Shown: piece after piece, positions 1 to 13,146 of the stretch | How the letters are laid out: the number at the start of each line of letters is the position of its first letter | Numbering within the stretch: position 1 is the first letter of the stretch | Program-made: the position numbers and the translations under genes | The notes under the pieces: model-generated | The model's database searches: none | Told to the model about the DNA's origin: nothing | What the model saw: the letters and a program-made list of their open reading frames with translations, nothing else | NCBI GenBank assembly: GCA_013397845.1 | Contig: VZTG01010311.1 | Location: forward strand, 391,571-455,570 | Length of the DNA: 64,000 nucleotides | Direction: 5' to 3' | From: Melanocharis versteri | Lineage: Eukaryota > Chordata > Aves > Passeriformes > Melanocharitidae

Positions 1-3000
1 CCTCACAGACACAGTGAAAAACTAATCACTGTCTTGCATTTAAATCCTTCAAATAAATTAGGATAAACCCTTGCGTCCTCTCTCAGAGAGGCAAACTCAA
101 ATATTTCAGTCTTTTCCCACTGGTCATGCTGTCTTAGACTATTACCATTTTTTTCTAATTTCTACTAAACTCACTGAAATTCATCTACATACCTCATCAA
201 GTGGTTTGTTTTGTTTTGTTTCCAAAAAATAGATAATGTATAAATATGGCCAAAAGGGAGTGTCCATTGTATAGAGGAGTCTTGTTTCGGTGTAAGTTTG
301 ACCTTGGATTTCTTTGGGTATCAGAGAAAAAATGGTTGTGAATATGAGAGACCATATTTTGTCATTTTTCTTACATGTAAAAAGTTAAAAAATATGATGG
401 GGAAATTTTGGGGAAAACCATTATCTTTCTTTGAAAGTCCAGAAGCATTTGGATTTTAGCAATGAATTTACAAGAATCTCAGCTCTGAAGCTTGCCCTTG
501 TTAAATTATATTCAATGTCACAACAATTAGTACATCTGTAATCACTTTTACTGGCAGTCTATGAAAGAGCTGAATGCTTCAACTTTAGCCCTTTAATCTA
601 AAGTAAAGAATAAGTCGATGTTATGTAATCTAAACTATAAATATTGAACAGAAAATTACCAATTAAGGTTAGGTACTAATAGGTCTCTAGGAATAATAGT
701 AATAATCAAAAATTACAGCATTCTAATTTTAAGCTAAGTTATTAACTAAGAGTTGGGTTTGCAGCATCTTCATTAGAACATCATCTCTTTTTTTTCAGCA
801 TGTGTTTGTATTGTAAACGCTAAACAAATATTGACTGAGTGGAATAGCAGTCAAATTCTTACAGCAGTAAAAATGGTTCCTGGGACTACTGGAGCTTGTA
901 AATAAAAGGAATATTTTCTCCTCATGGCAACTTTTTCTTTATTTCGGGAATCATGCTCTTCATGTACTGCAAAATTCTGTTTCATAATTGCTTCTAAAAT
1001 ATGAAGATTTTTCAAGGTACCTTGCCAGTCCCTTCTTTCACAGTTATTTTTTGTGAGAAATAGCATCCAACTTGATTTCCAGGATTAGCCGCAATTTGAC
1101 TCACTTTCCTATGACCCACAGTCTGTTGTGCCTTAATAATGTTATTTTAAAGGATGCTTTAGGGGTTTATTTTGATATTCAGGCAGCCTGATCACTGCAG
1201 GTTTTTTTGGTTCTGAAGAAATTAAGTATATATAGTTATTTTTAATGTGGATGAGTTTTTATATATTTTTGAGCAAAACCATTAATACTGTAATGATTCA
1301 ATTGCTTGCAATATCTATTTGATAGAGAAATTTAAATGAAAAATATCTCTGCTGTGTGTCTTTAGAACAGCTGATCTTTTCTGATTTATATCATTGACTA
1401 TGTAGATGTCCTCAAACCTACAACATCGCTTCTAAAGATTTTCTATGATGAAATGTTCCAACCTCAATCCTTTTTTGTTTCATTACAGATATCATTATGA
1501 AAAATGTCCTAGTTTTTGATGATTAATATTGCACCTCTATTTTGTGAACCCCTTTCATTTTAAGATTATAAACAAATAGCTCTCCAAAACAGACAATATG
1601 GGCCAAGTTGTTCCTTTAGGGGATTATTTTAGACAGCTGCACAGCAAATAAGCAGTGTGAGGCTTATTTACACACAGTCATTGAAGCATTCATTCCACTG
1701 ATTTATAGGACAGCAAAAGGTCTTTGAGACACAGACCCAGCAATTTTGAGCTGAAGTTAAAGAGAGGATTTTTCATCCTGCCCACCCCACAGCCCCAAAG
1801 GTATTTAAAAAAATCAATTGAAGGATTTGTTGCCAGAACAGATAGATACAGTACAGCCCTACATCCTGGATAATATTGATCTCAGATGCTGAGTCTCCAT
1901 TTTTCATATCGTAATCATAATATGTATTTGCTAGGGTCGTAATAATATAGAATTATTACATTGTTTCTGTTAAAGGTAAAAAGAAGAACATGTAAACTTG
2001 TTTTTAACTACAATCTGAAGGCAATGCTGTGACTAATATCACCAGAGAGTTTTGATAGTGAAATGGGCCAATTGTTGATGTGCTTATTTGTGGAGACCAA
2101 AGAGCGTCATAATTTTTATAACCATTGAACATACCCTGATCCCACTGACATGTTTTATTGATATTCAGCATTTCTTAATTTCATCTACCTTAATTTAAAA
2201 AAATTACACTCTGCATATGTGATATAATTATGCAAAGTCTTATATGTAGTTATTTCCAGGAATATTCTAGGTCTTATAGTATGATGAAACCTCCAGCCTC
2301 TAGAGGTGCCTATTTGTCTTTACTGTCTGTAGCAGAAGGAAAGGATTATCTTAGACTCAGAAATATGTAATTAATTGGTTAGCACTACCCCCTCCCGTTC
2401 CCCCAGGTATATCAGAGTTAGTAACTAAAAATGAAGCTATTAAAAATCAGTGTCCACTTTTGAAATTTGGGAAGCTTTACAGAAAAGGGCAGGAGAAAAT
2501 AAACAAACCTTTGATTTTCAGTCTGCATCGCAAGCTGACATAAATCAAACAGCAGTCTAACAAGTTATCAAATTAAATGGTAACTTCATGGAATTTATTT
2601 TGCTTAGCATCCACACAGGTTTAAAGTATATCTGTGACAAAAACAGAATAGCAAGAAGACTTCGTATTATATGGTGATATTAGGATTGATAATGTCAGTG
2701 GTATTGTTGGAATATCATTATTTCTGAGTTCCAAAGCAATATTTTTTGAATTGGAAAAAGTTCAAAAGAATGCCAAATAAATCGCATTTATTTGAATTCT
2801 GGAAAATGTCCTTGTATTGACACTCTCATGAATTTTGGCCTTTTTAGCCTATGCAAAGCAAAGCTTCAGAAGTAGAGTGTTCTCACAATTTATGATCTCT
2901 TCTACCAAGTCAGGCTGATGAGTAGATCAAGGTCAACCAACTTGTCAAGTACACACAAGAGAATGGAGAAGAGACGGCAAATGCCATCTGGTTACACCTC

Positions 3001-4829
3001 TAAGGTCAAATCTGACTTCTCTTGTTTGGGTTTAGAGTCCTCCTTGTGCTGCTACTGTGTTGGAGATGGGTAGGATAGGAAGCAGGGCCCAAGAAAGAAA
3101 AAATGGGGTTTTTTTACAGCATATCAATTTCATTCTTTTTCGAAAATAAAGATAATAATTCTTATATTGCAGGTTACAGAAGTGCCTCTAGCTTGGCTAA
3201 AGGCTGCAGGCAGGGAATTCTACATCTAGTCTTCAGGCACTGGAGCTTTGATATGTCTTGAATTATAAATATTTGGGCAAGACACGGGTCAGCTATCTAT
3301 GAGAGTACCTTTTTCTTTCAGTTAAATCTAAAGTATCTCTCTGCCTACCCTCACCTCCTCCACACACACCCTCCACCCCCAGTATGCATGTACAAGGTCT
3401 TAAAGTTATACAAAATGAATCTTTACCATGGAGTTTTGAAATTAAGTGGTCTGAATAACAGACATCCTTTAGAATTTGAAATCAATAGTGTGACCGTTTA
3501 CTTCTGAAAATGTATTTTGTCATTATTGTTATTGAAAAGAAATTCTAAGGATTAAAAATCATTCATATCATTCTCGAATAATGTATATGAAATTTTAACA
3601 GTCCAGTTTATAGAGTTTTAAAAATTATTCACACACAGATGATAAAATTGTCTTTATATCTTTGCTCCCCTCTTCAGAAAATGTCCCAGTTTGCAAGCCT
3701 GTTGGAAGTCACAAGCAGTTTGTGTTGGTGCACTAGCAATGTTATTATAAATGTAACTAAAATGAAAGAAACAGAAATGTCTTCTACACTGACTTTGAGA
3801 TGTCTTTGGGAGGAATAGTCCCTCAATTTACAAATCATTCAGTTCAGTTGCGTTACTGGAATCAGGTACCATTATGGTAAATAATATCTTTTTTCTTGGT
3901 TTATTAGTTAAAGGCAGAAAAAAGATGCTTAAATTATCTTCTAAAGGCTAAAGACACATGCTTATCTTAAAAGGAAAAAACCCCAAACAACCCCATTATA
4001 TTTTATTAGCAGAGATGCCTTCAATAGCCTTCATACCACATACTTTCCAACTTCCCATATCACCACTATCAAATAGGCTGTCAAATAGAAAATGTTTTAG
4101 GAAATTTAAAGACTGCTTGGATAAGGTGTGATAAAGGAGCAGGGCATCCCTAAATAAATGGATTTTTAGGACTCTCAGATCTGACAGATCAATGCTGCTA
4201 TTTATGCATTAATCTAAATCAGGTTAAAATGCATAAATGAAGCTTATGAATAGTCAGCTGAGGTGATTTCAAAGTTTTTCACAATAATGTCCTTGAAATT
4301 TTAAGTCCAAACACCAGAGCTTCTCAGAATTTAATTCAAACCACTGAAATATTCTATACCATTAAAACTCAATTTTCCCACCTTGAAAATACAGCGGTTT
4401 GTACTATTTAGCTGTCTTTTTCTCTACTCTAAGGAAAAGTCTTTATTTTCCTTTGAAAAATCACTGAACTATACTTTGACATTATTCTGAGAGAAATTAA
4501 ATTACTTTTAGTAAATAACCAAGTACTTTTTTCTCTCGACCTCACTGTATAATCCTGGGACCACTTTTCATCCTCTTTTGAGTTAAATCAACTATCTATG
4601 GCTAGTCAAATTTAATGAGAAATGTAGTAGAAGATGTAGAAACATAAATTACAATGTTTTCAAGATGTGTTTACACAAATATGTAGCAGTCTTGGTATGG
4701 ACAGTGGTGTACGGTCAGCTACTGCAGTTATTTCTCCAAAGAACCCTAATTCAGTGGTTCCTCACAGAGGGTGTGAAGACTCAGTTCCAATCAAAGTCCA
4801 AACCAGGGAATAAAAGAGAAGAAAGAGCA
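1..4829. other. Unannotated AT-rich stretch
   Basis: I see no gene, RNA or recognisable transposon. The sequence is AT-rich with stops in all frames; the only open frames are about 70 codons with no family resemblance. Short runs such as the CA-rich and C-rich tract near 3355-3385 are ordinary low-complexity sequence. It is consistent with intergenic or intronic vertebrate DNA, and diverged regulatory elements could be hidden here. Confidence 0.6.
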
Positions 4830-5060
4830 ACTACTGATCAAATTTACAGATTAACAAATTTAGGGGAGGGATAGAAAGCAAAGGTGTGTCATCATTGTAG
4901 AAAGATCTGGATTATTTGTCTGTCTGGACATAATTTAATGTAGATAAACACGAAGCCATCATTGTCTGTTCTGAAAAGTATTTTGACCCGCAAAGGACTT
5001 TCAAGGGGATTTGCCTTATATAGCAGATGTCCAGCTGATAGTAACCCTTTGATCTGATTC
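4830..5060 (+). repeat. CR1 LINE fragment, reverse-transcriptase region (degenerate)
   Basis: Read with frameshifts and stops allowed, the plus strand gives a decayed version of the CR1 ORF2 segment just after the catalytic YADD box: a D-T-N-L-G-E-G stretch where CR1 has DDTKLGG, then K-D-L-D followed by W and N, then D-K-H-E-A where CR1 has a K-C/E-V type motif. It lies about 560 bp upstream of a CR1 3' end in the same orientation (5395-5668), roughly the spacing expected if both belong to one copy. The match is from memory and the nucleotide decay is heavy, so the assignment to CR1 is reasonable but not certain. Confidence 0.45.
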
Positions 5061-5394
5061 TTTGTCCTTGGCCAAGTAAACAGCAAAATATCAAGAAAAT
5101 AAGACATTTCATTTTACCAGTATATTTAGTAAAGTGAAGCCACTCCTGGTTTATTGTAATCAGGATAAGTGGAAGAAAACTGAAATGCACACCTCAGTAG
5201 ACATTTTCCTATCTCAAGCTACAGAAATCCAAATATTTTTAAATGTGCAATGATATTCTCATTTGAATGAAAGCAAACTTAATAATATTTCAGCACATTG
5301 TATTTTTGATAATCAAGCTTCGTTCTAGGAATTTCTTTTGCATGGAGTGTTTCATTTCTACATAGTTGTATATAATACGTGGTGCTAACCCTGG

Positions 5395-5668
5395 TGTTCA
5401 CTGACAGGGCCTATGGGAATGGTTCAAAACTGCATCAGGCAAGCTTCAGACTCAATACTATGGAACATTTCTCTACCAAGATGGTGGTCAAACACCGGAA
5501 CAGTCTTCCTAGAGAGGTGTTCAGCATCCCAAGCCTTTCAGTTTTTAAGAGACATGCAGACAGTCCCTCTAGTAATAACATGAATTAACTCCTGGTAGCC
5601 CTGAAGTGGTCAGGCAAATGGACTAGATGATCACTCCAAGTTCCTTCCAAATGGAACTATTCTACTCT
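5395..5668 (+). repeat. CR1 LINE 3' end (subfamily with ATTCT-type tail)
   Basis: The plus strand follows the CR1 3' untranslated region: a GGAACATTT-type motif, then GGTGTTCAGCATCCCAAGC, TTTTTAAGAGACAT, CCTGAAGTGGTCAGGCA, GGACTAGATGATCA and CTTCCAA, ending in ATTCTACTCTATTCT, which matches the ATTCT-repeat tail of one avian CR1 group. It is 5'-truncated or continuous with the RT fragment upstream, and non-functional. An open frame of 69 codons across it (5379-5588) is incidental. Confidence 0.85.
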
Positions 5669-6033
5669 ATTCTAATCAACTAGTCCCTATATTCTCTTAG
5701 GAAACAATTTCTTCCTGTTGCCTTAATTATTATATTAATTAAATCAATAACAATATATAGTCACAGCACACATAAAGAAAACAGCACACATATTTTTGCT
5801 AACTTTGTCCATCTATTAAAAATACACATTTTTTGCTTTATAATCCTAAGTAAGAAAACATTGTTATTTATTCATAAACTAAATTATCGATGTTACCAAA
5901 AAACCCCTAAGAATTTAATGCAAATTCAATTCCAGAAACCATTTTTATGGTATTTATACTATTTTTATGCTTTTAAAAGCATATAAAAAACGGAAAAAGC
6001 TTTTATGTCACTGTGTCTTGAAGCATCTTGTGA
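5669..6033. other. Unannotated stretch
   Basis: AT-rich spacer between two CR1 copies of opposite orientation. No coding or repeat family recognised. Confidence 0.55.
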
Positions 6034-6322
6034 CATCGTAGAATCATAAAGTCGTTCACACTGGAAAGGACCTCAGGCGGTCCCTGGCCCAACCTCCTGC
6101 TCACAGCAGGGTCAGCTATCGGGTCAGAACAGGTTGGTCCAGTTGGGGCTTAAAAGCCCTTGAGTTCAGAGACTGCACAATGTCTGCCCCTGCCTGACTG
6201 TCCTCGTGGGAAAAATCTTCTCCATCCAGCCCAAACTGAATTTTGAAATGACACTGTTTGTCCCCTGTTCTGGTAACCATGTACCGCTCTAGACTGCCTG
6301 GCTCCTTCTAGACACTTTCTTG
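6034..6322 (-). repeat. CR1 LINE 3' end, antisense
   Basis: The plus strand begins with a decayed reverse complement of the CR1 tail (GTAGAATCATAAAG), then GGAAAGGACCTCAGG, CCCAACCTCCTGCTCACAGC and AGGGTCAGCTAT, and continues through GAGACTGCACAATGTCTG, CTTGACTGTCCTCGTGG-like and TCTTCTCCATCCAG motifs to CCTGGCTCCTTCT. That order is the antisense of an avian CR1 3' region. The copy is 5'-truncated near 6322. A 109-codon minus-strand open frame (6150-6479) overlaps it and is not a gene. Confidence 0.85.
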
Positions 6323-6654
6323 AAGTTTTGGTTGAAGGTGTTGAGTGTTGTATTGCAATAAAGCATTCTTGTATTTTGCACTTAAAAAATAGCCACTTTG
6401 ATAAATACTGCAGAGGCCTTCCATCAGCAACCATTTTAGCATCATATTCGCTGTTTTTCATTACAGATTTTGGTGGCACCTATCCATAATACCTATAATC
6501 AATCACGTCAATTTAACATGAAACAGCTTCATAGCTAAACATTGGCAGAGCTATCTGCATAGTTTAACAAAGGAAAAGTTATGGCATGACCTGATAACAG
6601 GAGGACAAAATATGGATGTCTTCTTCGATCCAGCAGAGCACAACAAAAGCCCAG

Positions 6655-6916
6655 GGCTGAATGTTGAAACCATGCTAATTCATGCCAGAAATAAGGTGTA
6701 CACTTTTAACACTGGAGATAAATAATGTTTCAAATAACCTGCCCTAGGTCATGGCATATTCTTCTGGAAATATTAAACAAGGCTGAATGCTTTCTCCCTT
6801 AAAATATATACACTTCAAGCAGGAATTAAATCAGGAGCATCCTGTGGCTTGTGTTAAGCAGGGGGTCAGACCAGATGATCACAATGGTCCCTTCTGGCCT
6901 TAACATCTATGAATCT
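6655..6916 (+). repeat. Older CR1 LINE 3' end (turtle/crocodile-like type)
   Basis: The plus strand matches an older CR1 3' region from about CTGAATGTTGAAACC, through AAATAAGGTGTACACTTTTAA, to CAGACCAGATGATCACAATG, GTCCCTTCTGGCCTTAACA and TCTATGAATCT. This type is shared across birds, crocodilians and turtles, which implies an insertion older than the neighbouring CR1 copies. Divergence is high in the first 150 bp and low in the last 70 bp. Weak resemblance may start as early as 6600. Confidence 0.8.
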
Positions 6917-7282
6917 AAATGGAACACAGCACCAGGAGAACTCAAATCCCCTCACAGATTTAATAAAAGCCAAGAGCACATGACTGACCCAGAGGCAATT
7001 TCGAGAGCTGCTAGCATGACTGACTGCTGATAATGTAGGGCTCTGCCAAGTGGCCAGACACTGGCACTGATAGGACATATTTCACAGCCTGACATCTGGG
7101 ATTTCAGGTAGTTGTGTGCATCACATGAAGCTCTAGCTAACAACTAGAGAAGACAAGGAAAGCATTAAGTGACTAGGAAACTGATTCTTCTAAAGAAACA
7201 AATAGAAGAAAATTCAGCTTGCTTGAATTTTATCTTTTCTCAAATTAAATAAAAGGATTAATTAATTGAGAATTGCAGCTGC
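6917..7282. other. Unannotated stretch
   Basis: No gene or repeat recognised. Two short overlapping minus-strand open frames (6866-7078 and 6952-7143) look incidental, and the first overlaps the CR1 tail. Confidence 0.5.
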
Positions 7283-7298
7283 TTTTTTTTTTTTTTTT
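7283..7298. repeat. Poly(T) run
   Basis: A 16-base T run seven bases before the LTR tip at 7305. It could be a simple homopolymer or the tail of a minus-strand retrocopy, but nothing beside it supports the latter. Confidence 0.7.
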
Positions 7299-7304
7299 AA
7301 TTAT

Positions 7305-7404
7305 TGTCATGGTTTAACCCCAGACCACAACAAAGCCCCATGCAGCCATTTGCTCACTCCTTTGGGTGGGATGGGGAGAGAATCAGCAGAGTAAAAGTGA
7401 ACAC
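7305..7404. mobile_element. LTR terminus fragment (endogenous retrovirus)
   Basis: Starts with TGTCATGGTTTAACCCCAG, a terminus I recognise from a widespread avian endogenous-retrovirus LTR, then continues with CCATGCAGCC, TTGCTCACTCC and GGTGGGATGGGGAGAGAATC, in the order seen in that family. Only about 100 bp of the terminus survives; the rest of the LTR and any internal region are absent. Orientation of the original element is not assigned. Family naming would need a repeat library. Confidence 0.65.
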
Positions 7405-8738
7405 ACTTACAGCAGCATACTTCTAAATAAATATCTAGTAGTTATGAACAGCACTTAACAAGTTTATTCATATTCTAACACTGGTATTTATTTTGAATTT
7501 TTATCTGAAAACCTTATTAGTAACTCTGCAGCAAAAACCATAAAGGACGACGACGTAGCTATAGCTGATAGAGTGTCTGAGCCTGGATTTTTCATTTCCA
7601 TATCTCTGTACACAATGCATGAGTCAATTTTATAGCTTAATAGTTACTTTTCTTTTTGACCAGCTCTATTCATTTCTTGCATGCTGGAAACTCTTCACCA
7701 ATTTCCGCATATTTATCTCTCATTTACAATGAGATATCTCCCAGAAACAGAGGATGAGACTGATTTCATCTAAATTTAAAAGCACCCAGTAGAAATGTCT
7801 GGTTTTTGGTTTAGTCATCCTAGGCTCCCTCAGAAATCAGTAAAGAGAAATTAGCACTTTTGAAGTGTGATTTGTCTTATCTGCTGTAGATGTATATTTG
7901 AGGATGAGAATAATTTTTTTAATTAGTACTCCTCTGTCTGGAAAACTGACAACAGGAAGAAAGGATGTGAAATGCAAAAGGGCTACAAAATCATGAATGA
8001 CCTGCAAAGAGGTGAAATGAGATCATCTGTTTAGTGTTTCTAAAAAAACTTTAAAAATTAAAAATAGAAGACATTAAACAAAGCTTCATTAAATCAACAG
8101 CACTGAAAATGAATAAAAGGAAGTGGAATTAAAAAATATCTGTAGAACTCCATGCCAAAGGACTGTGTGACTGCTTAAAAGTGTATGGATGTCGAAAGAA
8201 GGTTGTACAAGTAGATGTAAGATAAAAAATTTGCAAATTGCTAAAATCTCAAAATTACATGCAGAGGATGAAAACTCTTTGAGTTGAAATAGCCAGAGAC
8301 CAGAAAAGCAATCAAGAAAAGGGCCATGTATATGCTTACTCTTTTCTGAGGTAGATGGACGATTGGTCAGCCTAAATATGGTTCTGTTACACTCATACAT
8401 TGACTATAATGGATGGAGCAGAGAGAGTTTGAGGAGAAAGTTAAAATCAGCACTGCAGATGACTGTATTCGACCAGATGAAATCCACAGAGTGATTTTGA
8501 AAACAAAATCAGCTCAGGTTTAAAATAGGTCATATGTAGGAGAAAAGGAAAAATCAGCCGATAAGTTGCTGGATTTAGCATTTTTGTGGGCAAACCAACT
8601 TCCCACAATGGTTCCGCTTGTACATGGTTCCTGCAGTCCATTAATATAACCACAGGGCTATCAGCTTTTCAAATAATACTTTTCTAGTTCTTGAAATCTG
8701 AAATTGGATGGGTTTATCCCCCACATGTTAAAAAGGAC

Positions 8739-8830
8739 TGCTGAGGGTTAACTAGAGATGGCAGCTAAACCCCAGCAGGGTGAGGGGACAATCAGAAGGG
8801 CAAAAGCAAGAAAAATTATTTACATAGCCC
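8739..8830. mobile_element. Second LTR terminus fragment, diverged
   Basis: Begins TGCTGAGGGTTAAC where the related fragment at 7305 has TGTCATGGTTTAAC, and shares GGCAGCTAA, CCCAGCAGGG and an AATCAGAAGGGCAAAAGCAA motif typical of the same LTR family. It is in the same orientation as the 7305 copy but more decayed. It may be an independent insertion or a remnant of the same provirus. Confidence 0.45.
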
Positions 8831-8877
8831 ACCAGAGGGACCTGATTTTCTGTTATTTGCAAAAGGAGATTCAGCAG

Positions 8878-8909
8878 CCTCTGTTTTAACTAACCTCTGT
8901 TTTAACTAA
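8878..8909. repeat. 16-bp tandem duplication
   Basis: Two perfect adjacent copies of CCTCTGTTTTAACTAA at 8878-8893 and 8894-8909. Perfect identity suggests a recent replication-slippage event. Confidence 0.9.
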
Positions 8910-11900
8910 ACAGTGATTAATTTCAGCTTCATTTCTGTCCTTTTCAGTAGAGGTTAAAATTATTCAGTGTCGATACATTTTGGAGGGTAGGGTGGTGTAT
9001 GTCCATACACATCCACGCAGTCACTGGACGAAGAAACCAAGGTTTATTTCTACTATCTTCCTGTCAAGATATTACTCTCTTCCACACCAGCTTTGGATTT
9101 AAAAAAATGTAGTATGTTCATCTATGAACTTAGAAGAGCATTTCAGCAGGTTGGTTCAATTACTATAAACCTTGACTATCTTTTTCAGATACCTAAATTG
9201 CATGCATAAAAGCCTCCATGTTGTCTCCACCTTCCTGCGACTCCTGGATGTCTACCTGACTCCTGTCAGATCTTGTAACCCAGCTTGACACATACACATC
9301 ATCATGTTCTCTTTGGCCTTTACTGACTACTCTAATGGAAGTCCTGGCAAGAAGCAATATAGCCTTTGAGGGCAGAATAAGAAAACAGTGTTCAAAGGGA
9401 TCTGTAGAATTCGGGGCTCTCCCCATGGTCCATTCTCACAATGTTTCCCAGATTTCCTGATGGACCAGGAAAGAAATCTGAGCAATGCCAGCAGCCATGG
9501 GCCGCTGCATGCTTTGCTTCCTTCTTACCTTTCTCTCTCCTCTCTGAAACTGGTGTCAGACATAGAATGAAGCTCAATATAGTCTGTAGGATCCAGAATA
9601 ATCTATCTTATATTAATACTGTGGTGATACTGCCATAGCCAAGATAAAAGATATTTTATACATATAATGCATGCAATTTTTGAACAGCTGAATTATAGTT
9701 TCCTTAAATCAAAAATTAAAATGAAGATAAAATGTGTAGCAACATTACTCAGATCAGATCTTCTGCACTGATCAAGTTGAATTTTTCATACTGGAGATTT
9801 GATGCATTTAACCACAGGAAAGCTTAAAGCAAGCGACAAAAACAGTCCTCCAGACTTCCCATATGCTTTTAAACCAAATGTGAAATGAAAAAAAACAGTT
9901 TTACAGTATATTTTGAAGGATAGATGACTGTACCTACTGTAACAAGTCTCAGTGTGTTCCAAAAATGCTCAGCATCACAGAACATAAAGAAGTAATTAGA
10001 TCTTTTGCTAAAAGCAGAGGAGGGAGTTATTTAAACTATTGACTTCATGTATGCAAATTTCTTCTCTGACATTTTAAATTGAAATGGATATAGATGAACA
10101 AGAAGGTTTTTTGATAAAATGTCTGCATTTATCAAGCAGTTTTATGGAATACATGAGAGGATTTTTAGAAAATTATGGTATGCTGTAGACTACATGGGAA
10201 GATATTCTGCTGTAACAAATAGAACAACACTGTGAATAAAGATGGTGGAAAATATCCTTTAGTGCTTTTTAGTGACAACCAATGCAGTTTAGGGCTTTCC
10301 TGTATCTTACTCTGTTCATGCAGTTTGAGTGCTAGATGATAAAGAAGCTAACATAAGGATTTATGAGGAAAATACCATGCTGATTTTTCTGATGGCGTTA
10401 CCTGTCTCAGCTTCTGTGTATTGATGGTAAACAAAAGACTGACCAAAAAGTGAGCAAAACAAAACAAAACAAAACAGTTTGGTGGCTTCATCAATGAAAG
10501 GAAGACAAAAAATATTGTTATTAATGTCCCAAAAGGAGCATAACTTCAGAAAGAGAAATATTAAAAGAAATAATTCAGTTTTCCTATCAAGATTGGAGCC
10601 TTGCAATGAAAATGAAACTGTAGTAGAAATCCAGCAATGATGACCAAATGCTTCTACTTGCTTTTATAACCTTGAAAAGATTTGAAAAAATAGTATGATT
10701 AGCATTGTCCCAAAAGGATTTTTCAAAATTGTCATCTTTATGAAATAAAGATTTCATAAATATTTTAAGTTCTTGTTAGGAAAACCTACCAACCAATTCA
10801 AAAGCTTTGATTGAAGGAGTTTATGAAAACTTATTCAGAAGCTCATTATACTGTAATTTCTAAGGTAAGAAACCAAAGTCATTAATCAACCATGAGGGAA
10901 GAATGAAGACCAACATATTTAGGATAAGCTTTAAGAGTAATATCAAGATGACCTTTATGTCAAGCAGTAACATGAACACCATTCAGAAACAGAAGATGAA
11001 TGAGAGCTAAGAAAACATAAGTGACAATAGGGAAAGAAGCCCAGTCCATCAACATGACACTAAAAACCTGAAGACCATCATAAAAATAATGAAATAAATT
11101 GCAGAAACCAGGGTCCAGCCCATGAACAGGATGGTGCAGAAAAATAGACAAGGAAAAGAGAAAAATACTTTTTTTCACCAAAGATGTTATAAAAGGTTTC
11201 AACTCTTCAAGGAGAACTGAATAATCCTTTCAGGTTTTATGATTATTTTCTCACTATTCACAGTTAAACTCTGCCTGCAGTCCTACCCCAGCATGTTAAT
11301 TTTGCTTAAGAAATACTAATCAGCAAATTAGTTTTAAAAAAGCCAACTATGATACAAGGCACTGTGAGGGGACACAAGGGATTCCTTCATGACCCCCTAC
11401 CAGTCAGGTTTAAGGAGCAGTGCAAAGCGTAATGAAGAGACGTTCTGAGTCAGCTTTTCCTTATTTCCCTTAGGGGCTTTGATCTAGTGGCAAAAAAAAA
11501 AAAAATCTGCCTGCTAACATTTAGGAGCACAGCAGAGGGGTCTTACCAGGAAAACCACATCAGAACAAGAGTCCATGCTCTGTATTGAAGGATTCTTTTT
11601 CTGTTACAAAATGTGTCTACTTTTTTATCCCACAGTTTTCTAATAATTATATTCAAAATATTTTCCAAAGCTAATGTTTTACTATTTTGTATTTGATTTT
11701 AATTTCAAGCAGTGTATGCAGTATTCTGTGTTTGCTCAACATCAATATTTGAATAGTCATTCAGAGATACATGCTAAAGCCATGGCCAATCAAGCCTGGC
11801 TGATATTATGCATCTATTTAAATCTGACCTTCAACTGCTCTCTCTGATCAACCTGTGTCTTCGCTGTTCTTCAACTAATGGATTTTTAGCACCATATGTG

Positions 11901-13146
11901 AAGTGTGGAATGTGCATCAGCATCTTTTACATTCACTCTCTCCAGAAGACAGAAGGAAAATATCTGACTAAAAATGTCTAAATGGATTCAGCTGTACAAA
12001 TATAACCTATTCATTCGCACAGGGGAGACTGAATAACAGAGCTAAGTTTAAATGTGGCAGACCGCCAACTTAATTGAAATTATTAAGTATACGTACGAAG
12101 GGCAGCAGACATCCAGTTTATTGTTCGAGGTTTTTTTGTTCCTGTAAATTCTGCTCAGTGGAAGCTGGTTAAATCTTTACGTTTGACTAGAAAGAGCTCC
12201 TTTTTCCAGACATTATTTTTATTGAACTTCTTTATATTTGCCACAAGTGTTTTGGATGTTCCCTTAAAGCCCTCAAACAGATACAGAAAAATACATTAAG
12301 TATGAGGAGGAAGGAAATTCATTGTAAGACCTCTACATCTCCCTTTAGTACCTTTGAAAGTAAGAGCATGGAATTCCACAAAAAACATTCACAGGATGCC
12401 ATGTCTTCTTTTCAACTTAATAGAGATATATTAATGTAATATGATATAATGTCATACAAAGTAGAGGTACATTTACATTGCATTTGCTTTCATCTGAGCA
12501 ACTGGAAACATTGTGGGGGATCCCTACTCTACACAGACTTTAACACATTTCTTTTCCCTGTGAATCTCTCGTCCTGCCTGCTGCACATCTATTATCACTA
12601 CAGTTTGGTTTTAAACATTTCTAGGAAATTTTTTACATGTAACTTCAAGTGTTCAAAGAAATCTTCCACAGTTCAGTAGCAAAATTCTTGTGTGCATTAC
12701 ATGAATGATTGGTGGCTTGCAATGTCAGGCCACTGAAAATGGGAACTTGAGCACAATTCCTGAGCAACAAGTAAACACAAAGGCAAATGGACATGGGCAA
12801 CTAAAGGTTAACTACTACTGGTAGTTGAAAGAAGTCTGTTTTAAATCTGACGTGATGTGTTTGGGGTCCTCTGTGAAATTCGTAGTCTTTAATTCTGACT
12901 ACTGCTAAAATCTTTGGGGGCTTTTATGTCTTTTTTGACATGCAGTACCTTGAATTCACTTTCTAGACTTTTATAGGTCAAAGTGCATGCCAAACCTTTC
13001 ATTCAAAAGTATACGTCTAACAGGATTAGCAGTCATGCAAAACTCTCATGATAATTTAGAACAGGAACCAAATACCTTACAATCAAGGCACACAGAATTC
13101 AAGTATATTAACACACTGATAGCAGATAATGAAAAATCTGATATAT
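8910..13146. other. Unannotated AT-rich stretch
   Basis: No gene, RNA or transposon recognised. It holds a (CAAAA) run at 10455-10476 and an A14 run at 11492-11505. Open frames are all 80 codons or shorter and without family resemblance. Confidence 0.55.
10455..10476. repeat. (CAAAA)n microsatellite
   Basis: Four perfect units of CAAAA. Simple repeat, no further meaning seen. Confidence 0.9.
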
